Below, piece after piece: positions 47,773-56,824 of a stretch of DNA of 64,000 nucleotides. The notes beneath the pieces were generated by a model, which had not been told where the DNA came from, searched no databases, and saw only the letters and a program-made list of their open reading frames with translations. The translations under genes and the position numbers were made by a program. This DNA comes from Planctomycetota bacterium (lineage in GTDB: Bacteria > Planctomycetota > J058 > JAJDCQ01), in the NCBI GenBank assembly GCA_029260755.1, contig JAJDCQ010000239.1:35332-99331 (forward strand). The letters run 5' to 3'. Position 1 is the first letter of the stretch, and each line of letters begins with the position of its first letter.

Positions 47773-49281
47773 CTACTTCGGGTAGCGCGGCCCGTTCACG
47801 AGCGCGTCCCGGGTCGCGTCGACCAGCAGGTCGACCTCGGCCTCGGTCAGTCCGAAGTGCGGCGTGTAGCGGAGCGAGTTGACGCCGCCGTGGATCACGT
47901 TGATCCCGTGCAGGCGCATGTACTCCTCGGTGCTGCCGGTGCCGTAGCACTTGAACTCGGGGTTCATCTCGACCGAGAAGAGCAGCCCCGTCCCCTGCAC
48001 CTTGGTGATCGTGCCCTTCGGCAGCTCCTCCATGAGCGCCGTCAGCTTCTCGACCACCTCGCGCCCGCGCCGGCGGATGTTCTCGCGCAGCTCGGGCGTG
48101 ACGAGCTCCATCACGGCGCACGCCACCTCGAGGGCGCGCGGCGCCGTGGTCATCGTGTTGCCGTAGATGCCCTTCCGGTAGAGCTTCGCCGTCTCGGCCG
48201 TCATCGCGAGGACCGACAGCGGATACTGCCCGGCGTTGAGCGCCTTGCTGTAGGTCTCCATGTCGGGCGGGTCGAGCTTCTCGAAGCCCGGGTAGTCGAC
48301 GATCGAAAGACACCCGTGGGCGCGGATCGCCGCCTGGATCGAGTCGACGAGGAACATCGACCCGTGGGCGCGCGTCAGCTCGCGCGCGGCGGCGTAGAAC
48401 TCGGGCGTCATCGCCATGCCGGGGTCGCCCTCGCCCATGACCGGCTCCATGAAGAACGCCTCGATGAAGAAGCCGTCGGCGTCGGCCTTCGCGAACGCGG
48501 CGCGGAGACCGTCGACGTCGTTCGGGTCGACGGTGATGAGGTCGGTGTGATCGCGGAAGGTCGCCAGATGCTTCTCGTAGGCCACGCGGCAGCTGTCCGA
48601 GAAGCGCGCCGGCCGATCGGTCCGCCCGTGGAAGGCGCCATCGAGGGCGACGACCTTGATCGGCTTGCCCTCGTGGCGGCCGCCGGGACCGGTCAGGAGA
48701 TTCGCGTTCACGTCCGAGATGCGCGCGGCGACCGTGACCGACTCCGACCCGCTGTTCAGGCAGATCAGCTTCGCGAAGGGGCACCCGCCCTCACGGCGGT
48801 GACCGACCTCGGCCCGCATCGCCGCGACGAACCGCGCCGCCGAGTGGCTCGGGGTCATCACGTTCGCCATCACGTGGGGGCGCCCGAGCACCTCGAGGAT
48901 CGGATCGGGGCCGTGCCCGAAGCCGAGCATCCCGTAGCCGCCCGAGTCGTGGACGACCCGGCCCTTGGTCGTGATGACCCACGGCCCGCGCGCCGCCAGG
49001 GCGACGAACGGGCAGATCCCGTCGTCGGGATAGAAGTTCACGATCCCGGCCTGACTGCGCGCGACCTGCTCCGCCTCGTCGAGGTCGACGAACGCGGGGT
49101 CCTGCCGCCGGAGGACGCCGAGCGCGTCCGTCGCGTCGGCGACCGCCCGGGCGAGGCTCGCATCGCCAATGAAACGGGCGACGACGGCATCGGAGAGCCC
49201 GACCGTCTGGACCTCTCCGCCGACGCCGTCCCGGAGCGTCTTCAGTCCCTCGAGCACCGGCGACGTGTCTACCTTCGGCAT
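47773..49281 (-). CDS. class III PLP-dependent aminotransferase
   Basis: ATG at 49281, where homology begins (MPKVDTSPVLEGLKTLRDGV); 502 residues. The PLP lysine is Lys346 in YSKALNAGQYPLSV. Other class III marks are MLGFGHGPDPILEVL, LICLNSGSESVTVAARISDV, ALDGAFHGRTDRP and FLVDSIQAAIRAHG. The family includes ornithine, acetylornithine and GABA aminotransferases. At ~500 residues with a ~90-residue N-terminal extension, this belongs to a less-studied subgroup whose amino donor I cannot name. Confidence 0.88.
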   Translation of the reverse strand: MPKVDTSPVLEGLKTLRDGVGGEVQTVGLSDAVVARFIGDASLARAVADATDALGVLRRQDPAFVDLDEAEQVARSQAGIVNFYPDDGICPFVALAARGPWVITTKGRVVHDSGGYGMLGFGHGPDPILEVLGRPHVMANVMTPSHSAARFVAAMRAEVGHRREGGCPFAKLICLNSGSESVTVAARISDVNANLLTGPGGRHEGKPIKVVALDGAFHGRTDRPARFSDSCRVAYEKHLATFRDHTDLITVDPNDVDGLRAAFAKADADGFFIEAFFMEPVMGEGDPGMAMTPEFYAAARELTRAHGSMFLVDSIQAAIRAHGCLSIVDYPGFEKLDPPDMETYSKALNAGQYPLSVLAMTAETAKLYRKGIYGNTMTTAPRALEVACAVMELVTPELRENIRRRGREVVEKLTALMEELPKGTITKVQGTGLLFSVEMNPEFKCYGTGSTEEYMRLHGINVIHGGVNSLRYTPHFGLTEAEVDLLVDATRDALVNGPRYPK

Positions 49282-49489
49282 GGCTTCTTCCCCTCGGTGG
49301 TGGTTCGATTCGCGTTCGGGATCGTCGTCATCGTCGGACCGCATCATCCCCTGGGGGGACGCCCCGATTCAACCCCCAGCCGCGCCGCCGCTCCTGGCTC
49401 CGGACGGAGCCCCCCCAGGAGATCGCGCACCCGAGCCCCGATCTCGGCTAGGATGTCCCCCCCCTCGTGGCCGGCGGACCCGCCCGAGG

Positions 49490-50872
49490 ATGGCGAACGC
49501 CGAGAGGAGACGAGTCATCGCCACGCGTGGAACCCCCCAGGGCCTCCAGGAGCTGCTCGACGACGGTGTGATCGACTCGGTCGTCCGCGCGCTCGAGAGC
49601 GGCAAGGAGGCCGATGTCTTCATCGTCGTCTGCGAAGGTCGACAGTGCATCGCCAAGGTGTACCGGTCCCGGCAGTTCCGTAGCTTCAAGAACGACGCCG
49701 GCTACCGAGAGGGGCGCACCGTCCGGAACACCCGGGCGCAGCGCGCCATCGACCGGAACACCCGCTTCGGCCAGAAGCTCGCCGAGAAGGCGTGGCACGT
49801 CGCCGAGGTCGATGCCCTGCGCCGGCTCGGAGCGGCGGGCGCGCGCGTCCCCGGTGTCATCGCGCATCACGACCCGGTCGTGATCATGGAGATGATCTCC
49901 GACTCGCGCGGGAACCTCGCGCCCAACCTCGGCGAGGTGCCGCTCTCGCCCGAGGGCGCCCTCGCGATGTACGACGTGATCATCGAGCAGGTCGTGATCA
50001 TGCTCCAGAACGACCTGATCCACGGCGACCTCTCGCCGTTCAACGTGCTCGTCGGCAAGGACGGGCCGGTGATCATCGACCTGCCCCAGTGCGTCTCGGC
50101 GGCGCACAACGTCCAGGCGAACCGCCTCCTCGAGCGCGACGTTCGCGCGATCACGCGTCACCTCGGCGTGATCGAGCCGTCGATCGCCGACCTCGACAAG
50201 CACGCGTGGCAGCTCTGGGCCGAGTACGAGCGCGGGACGCTCGAGGCCGGGTTCCGCCCCGACCCCGAGAAGGAGCGGCCGACCGAGGTCGGCGACCTCG
50301 CCGGCCTGGCCGAGTTCATCCAGACGACGAAGCGGGACGCCGACCTCGAGCGACGCGCGGCCGAGGGCGACGAGGACGCGAAGGCGCTCCTGCGCGCGGC
50401 CGAACGACGCGAGGCGAGGGCGCAGCGGGCCGCCGACGCGCGCGCCGCCGCGGTCGCCGAGGCCGAGGCGAAGGCGGCCCCGCGGGGCGGCGGCAAGCGC
50501 CCGAAGAGCCAGAAGGGCGGCGGGAAGGCCGGCCCCGTGCGGCGCCGGCGACGCTCGGCGGAGGCCGACGAGCCCGCCGCGCCCGCCCCCGAAGACCGGG
50601 AGCGCGAGCGCGACGACCGCGATCGCGAGCGCCAGCGCGGACGGGAGGAGCCCGGCCGCGGACGGGCCCGACGCCGCGGCCGCGGTCGCTCCGGCGGCGC
50701 CGATCGCCCCGCCGAGAGCGGCGGCGTGAGGCGTCCGTCCGGGCGCGAACCGCGCAAGGGGCGCGAGACCCCCGCCCGCGGAGCCTCGGGGGATCCCGGT
50801 CCCTCGTCCGAGGGTGGGAGCCGACCCCGGCGCCGCCGGAGACGCCGCCGGCCGCCGACCGCCGAAAAGTAG
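49490..50872 (+). CDS. RIO-type protein kinase with long Arg/Asp/Glu-rich tail
   Basis: ATG at 49490; the site is weak, but GAGG lies just before it. 460 residues. The RIO core (~10-230) has KEADVFIVVCEG (modified P loop), AKVYR (Lys), LIHGDLSPFNVLV (catalytic loop, HGD in place of HRD) and IIDLPQCVS (metal-binding Asp). RIO1 proteins act in ribosome assembly in archaea and eukaryotes; bacterial members are poorly known. From about 290 a low-complexity tail of basic and acidic runs (RERERDDRDRERQRGREE) with RGRG-type repeats could bind RNA. Confidence 0.9.
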   Translation: MANAERRRVIATRGTPQGLQELLDDGVIDSVVRALESGKEADVFIVVCEGRQCIAKVYRSRQFRSFKNDAGYREGRTVRNTRAQRAIDRNTRFGQKLAEKAWHVAEVDALRRLGAAGARVPGVIAHHDPVVIMEMISDSRGNLAPNLGEVPLSPEGALAMYDVIIEQVVIMLQNDLIHGDLSPFNVLVGKDGPVIIDLPQCVSAAHNVQANRLLERDVRAITRHLGVIEPSIADLDKHAWQLWAEYERGTLEAGFRPDPEKERPTEVGDLAGLAEFIQTTKRDADLERRAAEGDEDAKALLRAAERREARAQRAADARAAAVAEAEAKAAPRGGGKRPKSQKGGGKAGPVRRRRRSAEADEPAAPAPEDRERERDDRDRERQRGREEPGRGRARRRGRGRSGGADRPAESGGVRRPSGREPRKGRETPARGASGDPGPSSEGGSRPRRRRRRRRPPTAEK

Positions 50873-50875
50873 TCG

Positions 50876-50904
50876 TTGACGTCAGCCCTCAAGGTCCCTA
50901 GCAT
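50876..50904 (+). promoter_or_regulatory. promoter of the cold-shock gene
   Basis: TTGACG (50876-50881), 17-bp spacer, TAGCAT (50899-50904), starting just after the RIO stop. Confidence 0.6.
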
Positions 50905-50910
50905 GCGCGG

Positions 50911-51116
50911 GCGCGTTGACGTTCCGACTCACGAGTCGGATCGACCTCGAGCACTCTAGAAGCCCTCGACGTCGGTGTCGGGGGCTCGGGCAGTCGCCTG
51001 AGGGCGTACCGCTCACAACGATGAATCGGTGAGAAGCGGTCTTCGGACGCGGATCACCACGAGGCTCGCCAATCAGCTCTCCGGCGACGCCCGCACGATG
51101 GGAAGCAAGATTCAAA
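50911..51116 (+). promoter_or_regulatory. long structured leader of the cold-shock mRNA
   Basis: About 205 nt from the predicted transcription start to the ATG. It holds a perfect 7-bp hairpin (50924-50939) and a 9-bp one (50961-50986, one mismatch). Long structured leaders that control translation at low temperature are typical of cspA-like genes. Confidence 0.45.
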
Positions 51117-51335
51117 ATGACTGACGCCGTCAAGGCCCGTGGCCAGGTGAAGTGGTTCAACGATCAGAAGGGTTTCGGTTTCATCACGCGTGAGGATGGC
51201 CCGGACGTCTTCGTGCACCACGCCGAGATCATCGCCGACGGGTTCCGCACCCTCGCCGAGGGTGAGACCGTCGAGTTCGAGGTTGTCGACGGCCCGAAGG
51301 GTCCCAAGGCCCTCAAGGTCACGCCGGTCAAGTAG
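51117..51335 (+). CDS. CspA-family cold-shock protein
   Basis: ATG after GGGAAG; 72 residues, standard length. RNA-binding motifs RNP1 (KGFGFI) and RNP2 (VFVHH) are intact within GQVKWFNDQKGFGFITREDG. This single-domain beta barrel melts RNA structure and is often abundant at low temperature or during growth. Flanked by its own promoter, a long leader and an intrinsic terminator. Confidence 0.96.
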   Translation: MTDAVKARGQVKWFNDQKGFGFITREDGPDVFVHHAEIIADGFRTLAEGETVEFEVVDGPKGPKALKVTPVK

Positions 51336-51386
51336 GACACCCCTGAATCGAGCGTCGGCGACGACGTTCGCACAGGAGTTCGGAAG

Positions 51387-51416
51387 GCCCTTCAGCCTTG
51401 GCTGAGGGGCCTTTTG
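51387..51416 (+). terminator. intrinsic terminator of the cold-shock gene
   Basis: GGCCCTTCAGCC pairs with GGCTGAGGGGCC (one wobble) over a 2-base loop, followed by TTTT. Ends 39 bp before the next start. Confidence 0.8.
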
Positions 51417-51454
51417 CATTGGTGAGAACGAGCAGACGAAGGGAGGAGCGTTCC

Positions 51455-52042
51455 TTGAGCGACCCGATCCACATCGTGACCATCGGCGGAAGCGTCCGCC
51501 CCGGAAACATGACCGGGAGGGCGCTCGCCCTCGTCCACGCCGAGCTCGCGGGGCGCGCCGGGGTGACCCTCGACGCGATCGACCCGGCCGAGCTCGCCCT
51601 CGGGCTCCCCGGGGCGACCCCGCCGGAAGGCGACGCCGCGCCGGCGATGCGAGACCGCGTGGCGAAGGCCGACGGCGTGATCCTCGCGTCGCCCGAGTAC
51701 CACGGCAGCTACAGCTCGGTGATCAAGCTCGTGATCGACAACCTCGGCTACCCGTCGATGCTCGCGGGCAAGCCGATCGCGCTCCTCGGCGTGGCGGCGG
51801 GCGCGATCGGCGCGATCAAGGCGCTCGAGCACCTGCGGAGCGTCGCGAGCCACATCGGCGCGATCGTCCTGCCCGGCCCCGTCTCGGTCGCGAACGTCCA
51901 CGCGGTGTTCGACGAGGAGGGACGCTGCGCCGACGAGCAGACCGCGGCGCGCATCCGCGGCACCGCCACCAAGCTGCTCGGCTACATCGAGAGCACGAGC
52001 TGCCCCGAGGAGTGCCTCGAGGACACCGTCCGCGCCGACTGA
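51455..52042 (+). CDS. NADPH-dependent FMN reductase-like flavoprotein
   Basis: TTG at 51455 with GGGAGGAG six bases upstream, a clear ribosome binding site; 195 residues. The flavodoxin-like fold has the phosphate loop GGSVRPGNMTGR and the FMN-contacting SPEYHGSYSSVIKLVIDNL segment, characteristic of the SsuE/ArsH-like group. It reduces FMN or acts as a quinone/azo reductase using NAD(P)H. C-terminal Cys-rich end (TSCPEECLED). Confidence 0.88.
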   Translation: MSDPIHIVTIGGSVRPGNMTGRALALVHAELAGRAGVTLDAIDPAELALGLPGATPPEGDAAPAMRDRVAKADGVILASPEYHGSYSSVIKLVIDNLGYPSMLAGKPIALLGVAAGAIGAIKALEHLRSVASHIGAIVLPGPVSVANVHAVFDEEGRCADEQTAARIRGTATKLLGYIESTSCPEECLEDTVRAD

Positions 52043-52113
52043 CGGCACCGCGGATCGAGCCGAACCGAACCGCGACCCGCGCCGACCGCCCGGAGAGGGA
52101 GCCAACGACCGAC

Positions 52114-53163
52114 ATGAGCGAGTCCGACGTCCGAGTCCGGGGCGGATGCTGCGCCGCATCGATCGCCTGCATCGTCATCGCGGTCGTGTCGATCCTGACG
52201 TTCCCGACCGCTCGCCACACCGAGTGGCCGGGCGACCCGTTCGACGTCTCGCTGCGCGACACGGGCGTCTCGACGCCCGGCGGGCGCGCGCGCGTCGCCG
52301 AGGTCACGGCGATCCTCGAGCTCGAGGGCGTCGACGAGCCGGTCGCGCTCGAGGTCATCGAGAAGACCGACGACGACTTCGAGGACCTCCGCGGCCGGGC
52401 GAAGCTCCCGCGCAACCTCGAGGCCGCGGTGATGATCCAGCTCCGGACGCCCGAGGACCCGAACCTCAACGGATACGCCGGGACGCTGAAGCTCACCGTG
52501 ACCCTCGAGCACCCCGGCGGCGGCGACTGGGACGCGCCGCCCGTCGAGGGAGCCGAAGCGGGCGGCGACCCGCGCGCCGACGACCCGGCCGAGGACGTGG
52601 AGGTCACGACCGACGGCGTGCTCGCGATCCTGAAGGAGGGAGGCATCACGGTCGACACCGACGACGACGCCTGCCTCCGCTGCGGAAAGCCCGGCCACCT
52701 CCGCGGCGGCACCTACGGCACGTGCATGGACTGCGAGGACGAGCTCGCCTACTTCGGGACGGTCGCCGAGACGCCGCGCCAGCTCCGGGCGAAGATCCGC
52801 CACGAGCTCGTTCACGGCAAGACGCCGGGAGGCCTCACCGGCACGGGACCCTGGTATGCGCAGTCGGGCGAGAACGCGTGGCGCGACAGCCTCGTCGACG
52901 AGGTCCGCGGCGTCCTCGGCGACCGGGCCGGCGCCGTCCCCACCGGCCGCACCGTCGTCGAGGAGGAGCGGTCGTTCCGGTTTCACGGGCCTCGCTCCGT
53001 CCTCGCGTCGTGCGGCTGCTTCCTCTTCGGGATTCTCGCCCTCGGCCTCGGCTTCGGCGCGTTCGCACCACGCGACGACGGCGGCGGCGGAGACTCCCTC
53101 GCCGATCGCTTCGACCTCGACGACGAAGACGAGCGCCGCCTCGCCTTCCACGACAACGATTGA
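52114..53163 (+). CDS. membrane protein with internal zinc ribbon, function unknown
   Basis: ATG at 52114; the nearest purine stretch (GGAGAGGGAG) is 12-13 nt away. 349 residues. Transmembrane helices are near the start (CCAASIACIVIAVVSILTF) and near the end (GCFLFGILALGLGFGAF). Between them lies an extracytoplasmic beta-rich region (~30-165), then a zinc ribbon (CLRCGKPGHLRGGTYGTCMD, Cys x4) near 190-215. No known family recognised. Its stop overlaps the trmH start (TTGA), so they are co-translated. Confidence 0.7.
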   Translation: MSESDVRVRGGCCAASIACIVIAVVSILTFPTARHTEWPGDPFDVSLRDTGVSTPGGRARVAEVTAILELEGVDEPVALEVIEKTDDDFEDLRGRAKLPRNLEAAVMIQLRTPEDPNLNGYAGTLKLTVTLEHPGGGDWDAPPVEGAEAGGDPRADDPAEDVEVTTDGVLAILKEGGITVDTDDDACLRCGKPGHLRGGTYGTCMDCEDELAYFGTVAETPRQLRAKIRHELVHGKTPGGLTGTGPWYAQSGENAWRDSLVDEVRGVLGDRAGAVPTGRTVVEEERSFRFHGPRSVLASCGCFLFGILALGLGFGAFAPRDDGGGGDSLADRFDLDDEDERRLAFHDND

Positions 53164-53840
53164 ACCCGCCCCGCTTCGCTCGCCTCCGCGCCGCGCTCAC
53201 GCGCCGCCAGCCCGACCTGACGGTCGTGACCGAGCGGATGCAGAAGCCGCACAACTTCTCGGCGATCCTGCGCACCGCCGACGCGGTCGGCATCCTCGAG
53301 GCGCACACCGTCCGTCCGAGCGGCAAGGTGCGGATCGGCTGCTCGATCTCGGGCGGCGTGAAGAAGTTCGTCCAGGCGAAGGCGCACCCGCAGCTCGAGG
53401 CGCTCCTGGACGAGATGAAGGAGCGGCGCTTCGCCCTGATCGCGGCCCACCCTTCCGAGCGCGCCGTCGACTACCGCGAGGTCGACTTCACCCGGCCGAC
53501 CGCGGTCGTCCTCGGGACCGAGCGGTTCGGCGTGAGCGAGGCGACCCTCGCGCAGGCCGATCAGCTCGTCACGATCCCGATGGAGGGCCTCGGCCAGTCG
53601 CTCAACGTCAGCGTCGCGGCCGCCCTGATCCTCTACGAGGCGCGCCACCAGCGGGCGAAGGCGGGGATGTACGAGACGTCGCGCCTCTCGCCCGAGGCGT
53701 TCACGCGGACGCTCTTCGAGTGGGCGTATCCGAAGATCGCCGCCGAGTGCGCCGCGCGCGGGGAGCCCTACCCGACCCTCGACGACGACGGCGAGATGCT
53801 CGAGCCGCCGTCCTGGCTCCGGGAGACTGTTGCAGAATGA
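53160..53840 (+). CDS. trmH: tRNA (guanosine-2'-O-)-methyltransferase
   Basis: TTG at 53160 overlapping the previous stop; the resulting N-terminus (MNPPRFARLRAALTRRQPDL) lines up with E. coli TrmH from its first residues. 226 residues, normal. SPOUT-fold motifs are HNFSAILRTADAVGI (catalytic Arg), VLGTERFGVSE and IPMEGLGQSLNVSVAAALIL (trefoil knot and SAM site). It methylates G18 of tRNA D-loops. Confidence 0.93.
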   Translation: MNPPRFARLRAALTRRQPDLTVVTERMQKPHNFSAILRTADAVGILEAHTVRPSGKVRIGCSISGGVKKFVQAKAHPQLEALLDEMKERRFALIAAHPSERAVDYREVDFTRPTAVVLGTERFGVSEATLAQADQLVTIPMEGLGQSLNVSVAAALILYEARHQRAKAGMYETSRLSPEAFTRTLFEWAYPKIAAECAARGEPYPTLDDDGEMLEPPSWLRETVAE

Positions 53841-53853
53841 GCGTGAGACGCGG

Positions 53854-54732
53854 ATGAGCTTCGCGGGGAAGATCGCGATCGTGACCGGCGGCGGCTCCGG
53901 AATCGGCCGCGCCATCTGCGTCGAGCTCGCCCGTCACGGCGCGACGGTCGTCGCGGCGGACGTGGACGAGGACGCCGCGCGGGCGACCGTCGCGCTCGTC
54001 ACGGAGGCCGGCGCGGGCGCGGCCCGCGCCGCCCGCGTCGACGTCACCGACGCCGAGAGCGTCCGGGCGGTCATCGCCGAGACGGTCTCGACCGACGGGC
54101 GGCTCGATCTGATGTTCAACAACGCGGGGATCTCGGCGCTCGGCGAGATCCGCGACCTGACCCTCGAGCACTGGCGCCGCGTGATCGACGTGAACCTCTT
54201 CGGCGTCATCCACGGCACACATCACGCCTACGCCCAGATGGTCCGCCAGGGACACGGGCACATCGTGAACACGGCATCGGGCTTCGGGCTCGTCCCCGGC
54301 CCGATCAACACGCCGTACGTCGCCAGCAAGTGGGCGGTCGTCGGGCTGACCGAGTCGCTCCGCGCCGAGGGGGCCGACCTCGGCGTGAAGGCGAGCGTCG
54401 TCTGCCCCGGGCTGATCCGGACGCCGCTCCTCGACACCATGCCGGTGGTCGGAGCGACGGCGAAGCAGTGGATGGAGCTGTTCCCGTTCCGGGCGAGCGA
54501 GCCGGACTGGGCCGCCCGGAAGATCCTCGCGGGCGTCCGGCGCGGCAAGGCGGTGATCGCCTTCCCGTTCTCGGTCCGCCTCTTCGTCTGGCTCTACCGG
54601 AGCTGGCCGCGGCTGGCGGCGGTGACCACCGGCCGGGCGGTCAGCGACTTCCGGAAGATCCGGAAGATCGCGGAGCCGCCCGGCGCGAGCGACGAGCAGG
54701 CCCCCCCCGGGAGCTCGGTCGCTCAGTCGTAG
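53854..54732 (+). CDS. short-chain dehydrogenase/reductase
   Basis: ATG at 53854, 13 bp after trmH (a TTG at 53830 is in frame but unlikely); 292 residues. NAD(P) fold TGGGSGIGRA, FNNAGISALGE, catalytic Ser in NTASGFG, and Tyr/Lys in YVASK. A C-terminal extension of ~35 residues includes a hydrophobic stretch (AFPFSVRLFVWLYRSWPRLA) that may touch membranes. Substrate unknown. Its last 10 bp overlap the convergent secreted-protein gene. Confidence 0.9.
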   Translation: MSFAGKIAIVTGGGSGIGRAICVELARHGATVVAADVDEDAARATVALVTEAGAGAARAARVDVTDAESVRAVIAETVSTDGRLDLMFNNAGISALGEIRDLTLEHWRRVIDVNLFGVIHGTHHAYAQMVRQGHGHIVNTASGFGLVPGPINTPYVASKWAVVGLTESLRAEGADLGVKASVVCPGLIRTPLLDTMPVVGATAKQWMELFPFRASEPDWAARKILAGVRRGKAVIAFPFSVRLFVWLYRSWPRLAAVTTGRAVSDFRKIRKIAEPPGASDEQAPPGSSVAQS

Positions 54733-56726
54733 CGCTCGCCCGGCCGCGGGATCACGTAGTGACGGCGGTCGCCGTTGCGAAGCACGAGCTCGCAGATCGC
54801 GTTGGACGGGTAGTCCCGGCCCGGACGACCGAAGCGGAAGTGCTCGCGGCCGCCGTTGTGGACGCCGGTGTAGCGCCCGCGCTCGATCCGGTCGCCGTTG
54901 CTCCGAAGGACGTTGCACTCGGCGATCTGGCCGGTCAGGCCGGCCGGCGCGAGGACGACGAGCTTGCCGTCGGAGCTCGACTCCGGCTTCCAGAGGAAGC
55001 CGCCGCCGCCGTCGACGCTGTTGCCGTTCGGGCGGATCACCCGGGTGCTCCCGCCGCCCGACGGCGACGGCGCGGGAGCGGGCGCGGGCGCCGGGCTCGC
55101 CGAGGACGGCGCGACGTTGTCCATTCGGTAGACCTTCCCGTGGCCCCCCTCCTGACGGGTCGCGACGTAGAGCCGGCCGCCGTGGACCTCGAGGTCCATC
55201 GCCTCGGCCTCATCGAACGTGGCGACCTGGGACCAGGTGCCCGGCGCGCCGGTCGGCGAGCGGAAGAGCGCCGAGCGACCGCTCCGCGCCCGCCAGTTCA
55301 CGTCGTCGCAGAAGTAGAGATCGCCGTTCCAGTCGATGATGTCGGTCCCGACCGCGCGAGCCCCGTCCTCGAACGCGACCGTCAGGCGTTGCCCGTCGTA
55401 GCGATAGACGCCGGCCGGGCGGACTCGCCGGGTCGTGAACGGCGAGGTCGAGATCCAGAGCGCCCCGTTCCAGACGTGGGCCTTGATCGGGCGCTTGTTC
55501 CGGAGCTCGGCCCGGGCGTTCCAGCTCCAGCTCGTGCCGTCACGGCTCGTGTAGAACCCGCCGATGCCGCCGTCGTAGTCGTAACTCAGGCAGTGGATGA
55601 CGCCGCCGTAGACGACGAGCTCCCGCAGGGTGACGTCGGTCCCCTGGCGCGCGTTGCCGAAGACGTGCTGCCAGCTCCCGCGCTGGCCGGTGCGCGAACG
55701 GAAGATCCGACCGGAGCGATCGGACAGCCGCGTGTAGCAGGCGTAGAGCCAGCCGTCGTGCACGACCAGCCCGGTCCCGATCGCGGTCGGCTCGCCGTCG
55801 AAGACCCGCTCCCAGCCGCTCGTGCCGAAGCGCGACCGCCAGATCTCGCCGCGGTTCTCGGTGTTGGCGTAGAGGTAGCCGCCGTGCTCGGCCATGACGT
55901 AGACCGACTCGCCGACGTTGAGGTTCGCGACCGGCCGGGCGAACCCGTTCGAGGAGGCGTAGAGCTTGCCGGTGCCGTAGGTGCCGGCGACGAGCACGTT
56001 CTGGTAGCTCTTCAGGCTGAAGAAGCCGGGGTCGCCGGTGCGCGCGACGACGGTCGCGGTCACGGGACCGGCGCCGGGAGCCGGGGCGGGAGACGGAGCC
56101 GGCGAGGGGGCGGGAGACGGCGCCGGGCTCGCGCCCGGGCTGGCGGCGATGACGACCCGGTCCTGGCGAACGTACGAGTGATCATGCCACTGCGTCCGGA
56201 ATTCGAGCCGGTTCCCCGCGGGCGCGACGAAGCGCAGGCTGAAGTCCTGATACGCGAACGCGCCGCCGAACGCGCGGCGCGTGATCACCCGCTCGGCGAG
56301 CTTGCGACTGGCATCAGGATCGAAGACGTCGATCGTGACGACCGGCTGGTCATCCGCGGTGTGATTGTCGACGAGCAGCCGAAACGTGGCGACCGCCGGC
56401 CCGGCCGGGATCGCCCGGGTGTAGGGTCCGAAGCTCAGGAAGTTGACCGAGTCGGCCGCGACGTTGCACGACCAGCCGTCGCCATCGCGCCGCCCCTGCT
56501 GGTGGGCGAGCTGCGACTCCGCCTCGAACGTGAACGTCGAACCGCCGGGAGCCGGGGCGGGGGCCGGGCTCGGCGCGGGGGCCGGCGTCGGGGTGGGAGC
56601 GAGAGGGGTCGACGGCGTCGATCGGCGCCGGCCGATGGCGAGGACCTCGCCCGGGCCGGCCAACGAGACGGCGACGCAAGAAGCTGCAAAGACGAAGGTT
56701 CGGACGGCTCTCTGACCGGGGCGCAT
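54723..56726 (-). CDS. secreted multidomain protein with beta-propeller
   Basis: ATG at 56726 with AGGAGAG upstream; 667 residues. A signal peptide (AVRTFVFAASCVAVSLAGPG) is followed by a Pro/Ala linker, then a ~130-residue beta-sandwich (TFEAESQLAHQQGRRDGDGW), possibly carbohydrate-binding. A second Pro/Ala/Ser linker leads to a ~300-residue propeller of repeats such as GKLYASSNGFARPVANLNVG and GWLYACYTRLSDRSGRIFRS. A third linker and a ~90-residue C-terminal beta domain (FLWKPESSSDGKLVVLAPAG) complete it. No catalytic signature seen; an extracellular binding role is likely. Confidence 0.85.
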   Translation of the reverse strand: MRPGQRAVRTFVFAASCVAVSLAGPGEVLAIGRRRSTPSTPLAPTPTPAPAPSPAPAPAPGGSTFTFEAESQLAHQQGRRDGDGWSCNVAADSVNFLSFGPYTRAIPAGPAVATFRLLVDNHTADDQPVVTIDVFDPDASRKLAERVITRRAFGGAFAYQDFSLRFVAPAGNRLEFRTQWHDHSYVRQDRVVIAASPGASPAPSPAPSPAPSPAPAPGAGPVTATVVARTGDPGFFSLKSYQNVLVAGTYGTGKLYASSNGFARPVANLNVGESVYVMAEHGGYLYANTENRGEIWRSRFGTSGWERVFDGEPTAIGTGLVVHDGWLYACYTRLSDRSGRIFRSRTGQRGSWQHVFGNARQGTDVTLRELVVYGGVIHCLSYDYDGGIGGFYTSRDGTSWSWNARAELRNKRPIKAHVWNGALWISTSPFTTRRVRPAGVYRYDGQRLTVAFEDGARAVGTDIIDWNGDLYFCDDVNWRARSGRSALFRSPTGAPGTWSQVATFDEAEAMDLEVHGGRLYVATRQEGGHGKVYRMDNVAPSSASPAPAPAPAPSPSGGGSTRVIRPNGNSVDGGGGFLWKPESSSDGKLVVLAPAGLTGQIAECNVLRSNGDRIERGRYTGVHNGGREHFRFGRPGRDYPSNAICELVLRNGDRRHYVIPRPGERYD

Positions 56727-56824
56727 CGGGCTCTCCTGGCGCGCCCCTCACTCTCGCCCTTGGCCTTACAGCGATCGTCCGGCCTCCCTTCAGACTTTTT
56801 CCCGCGCGGCCCGCGGTCTCGATC

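Noticed and set aside
53830..53854. TTG at 53830 as SDR start
   Set aside because: It would add QNERETR before the family start MSFAGKIAIVTGG and overlap trmH without a ribosome binding site.
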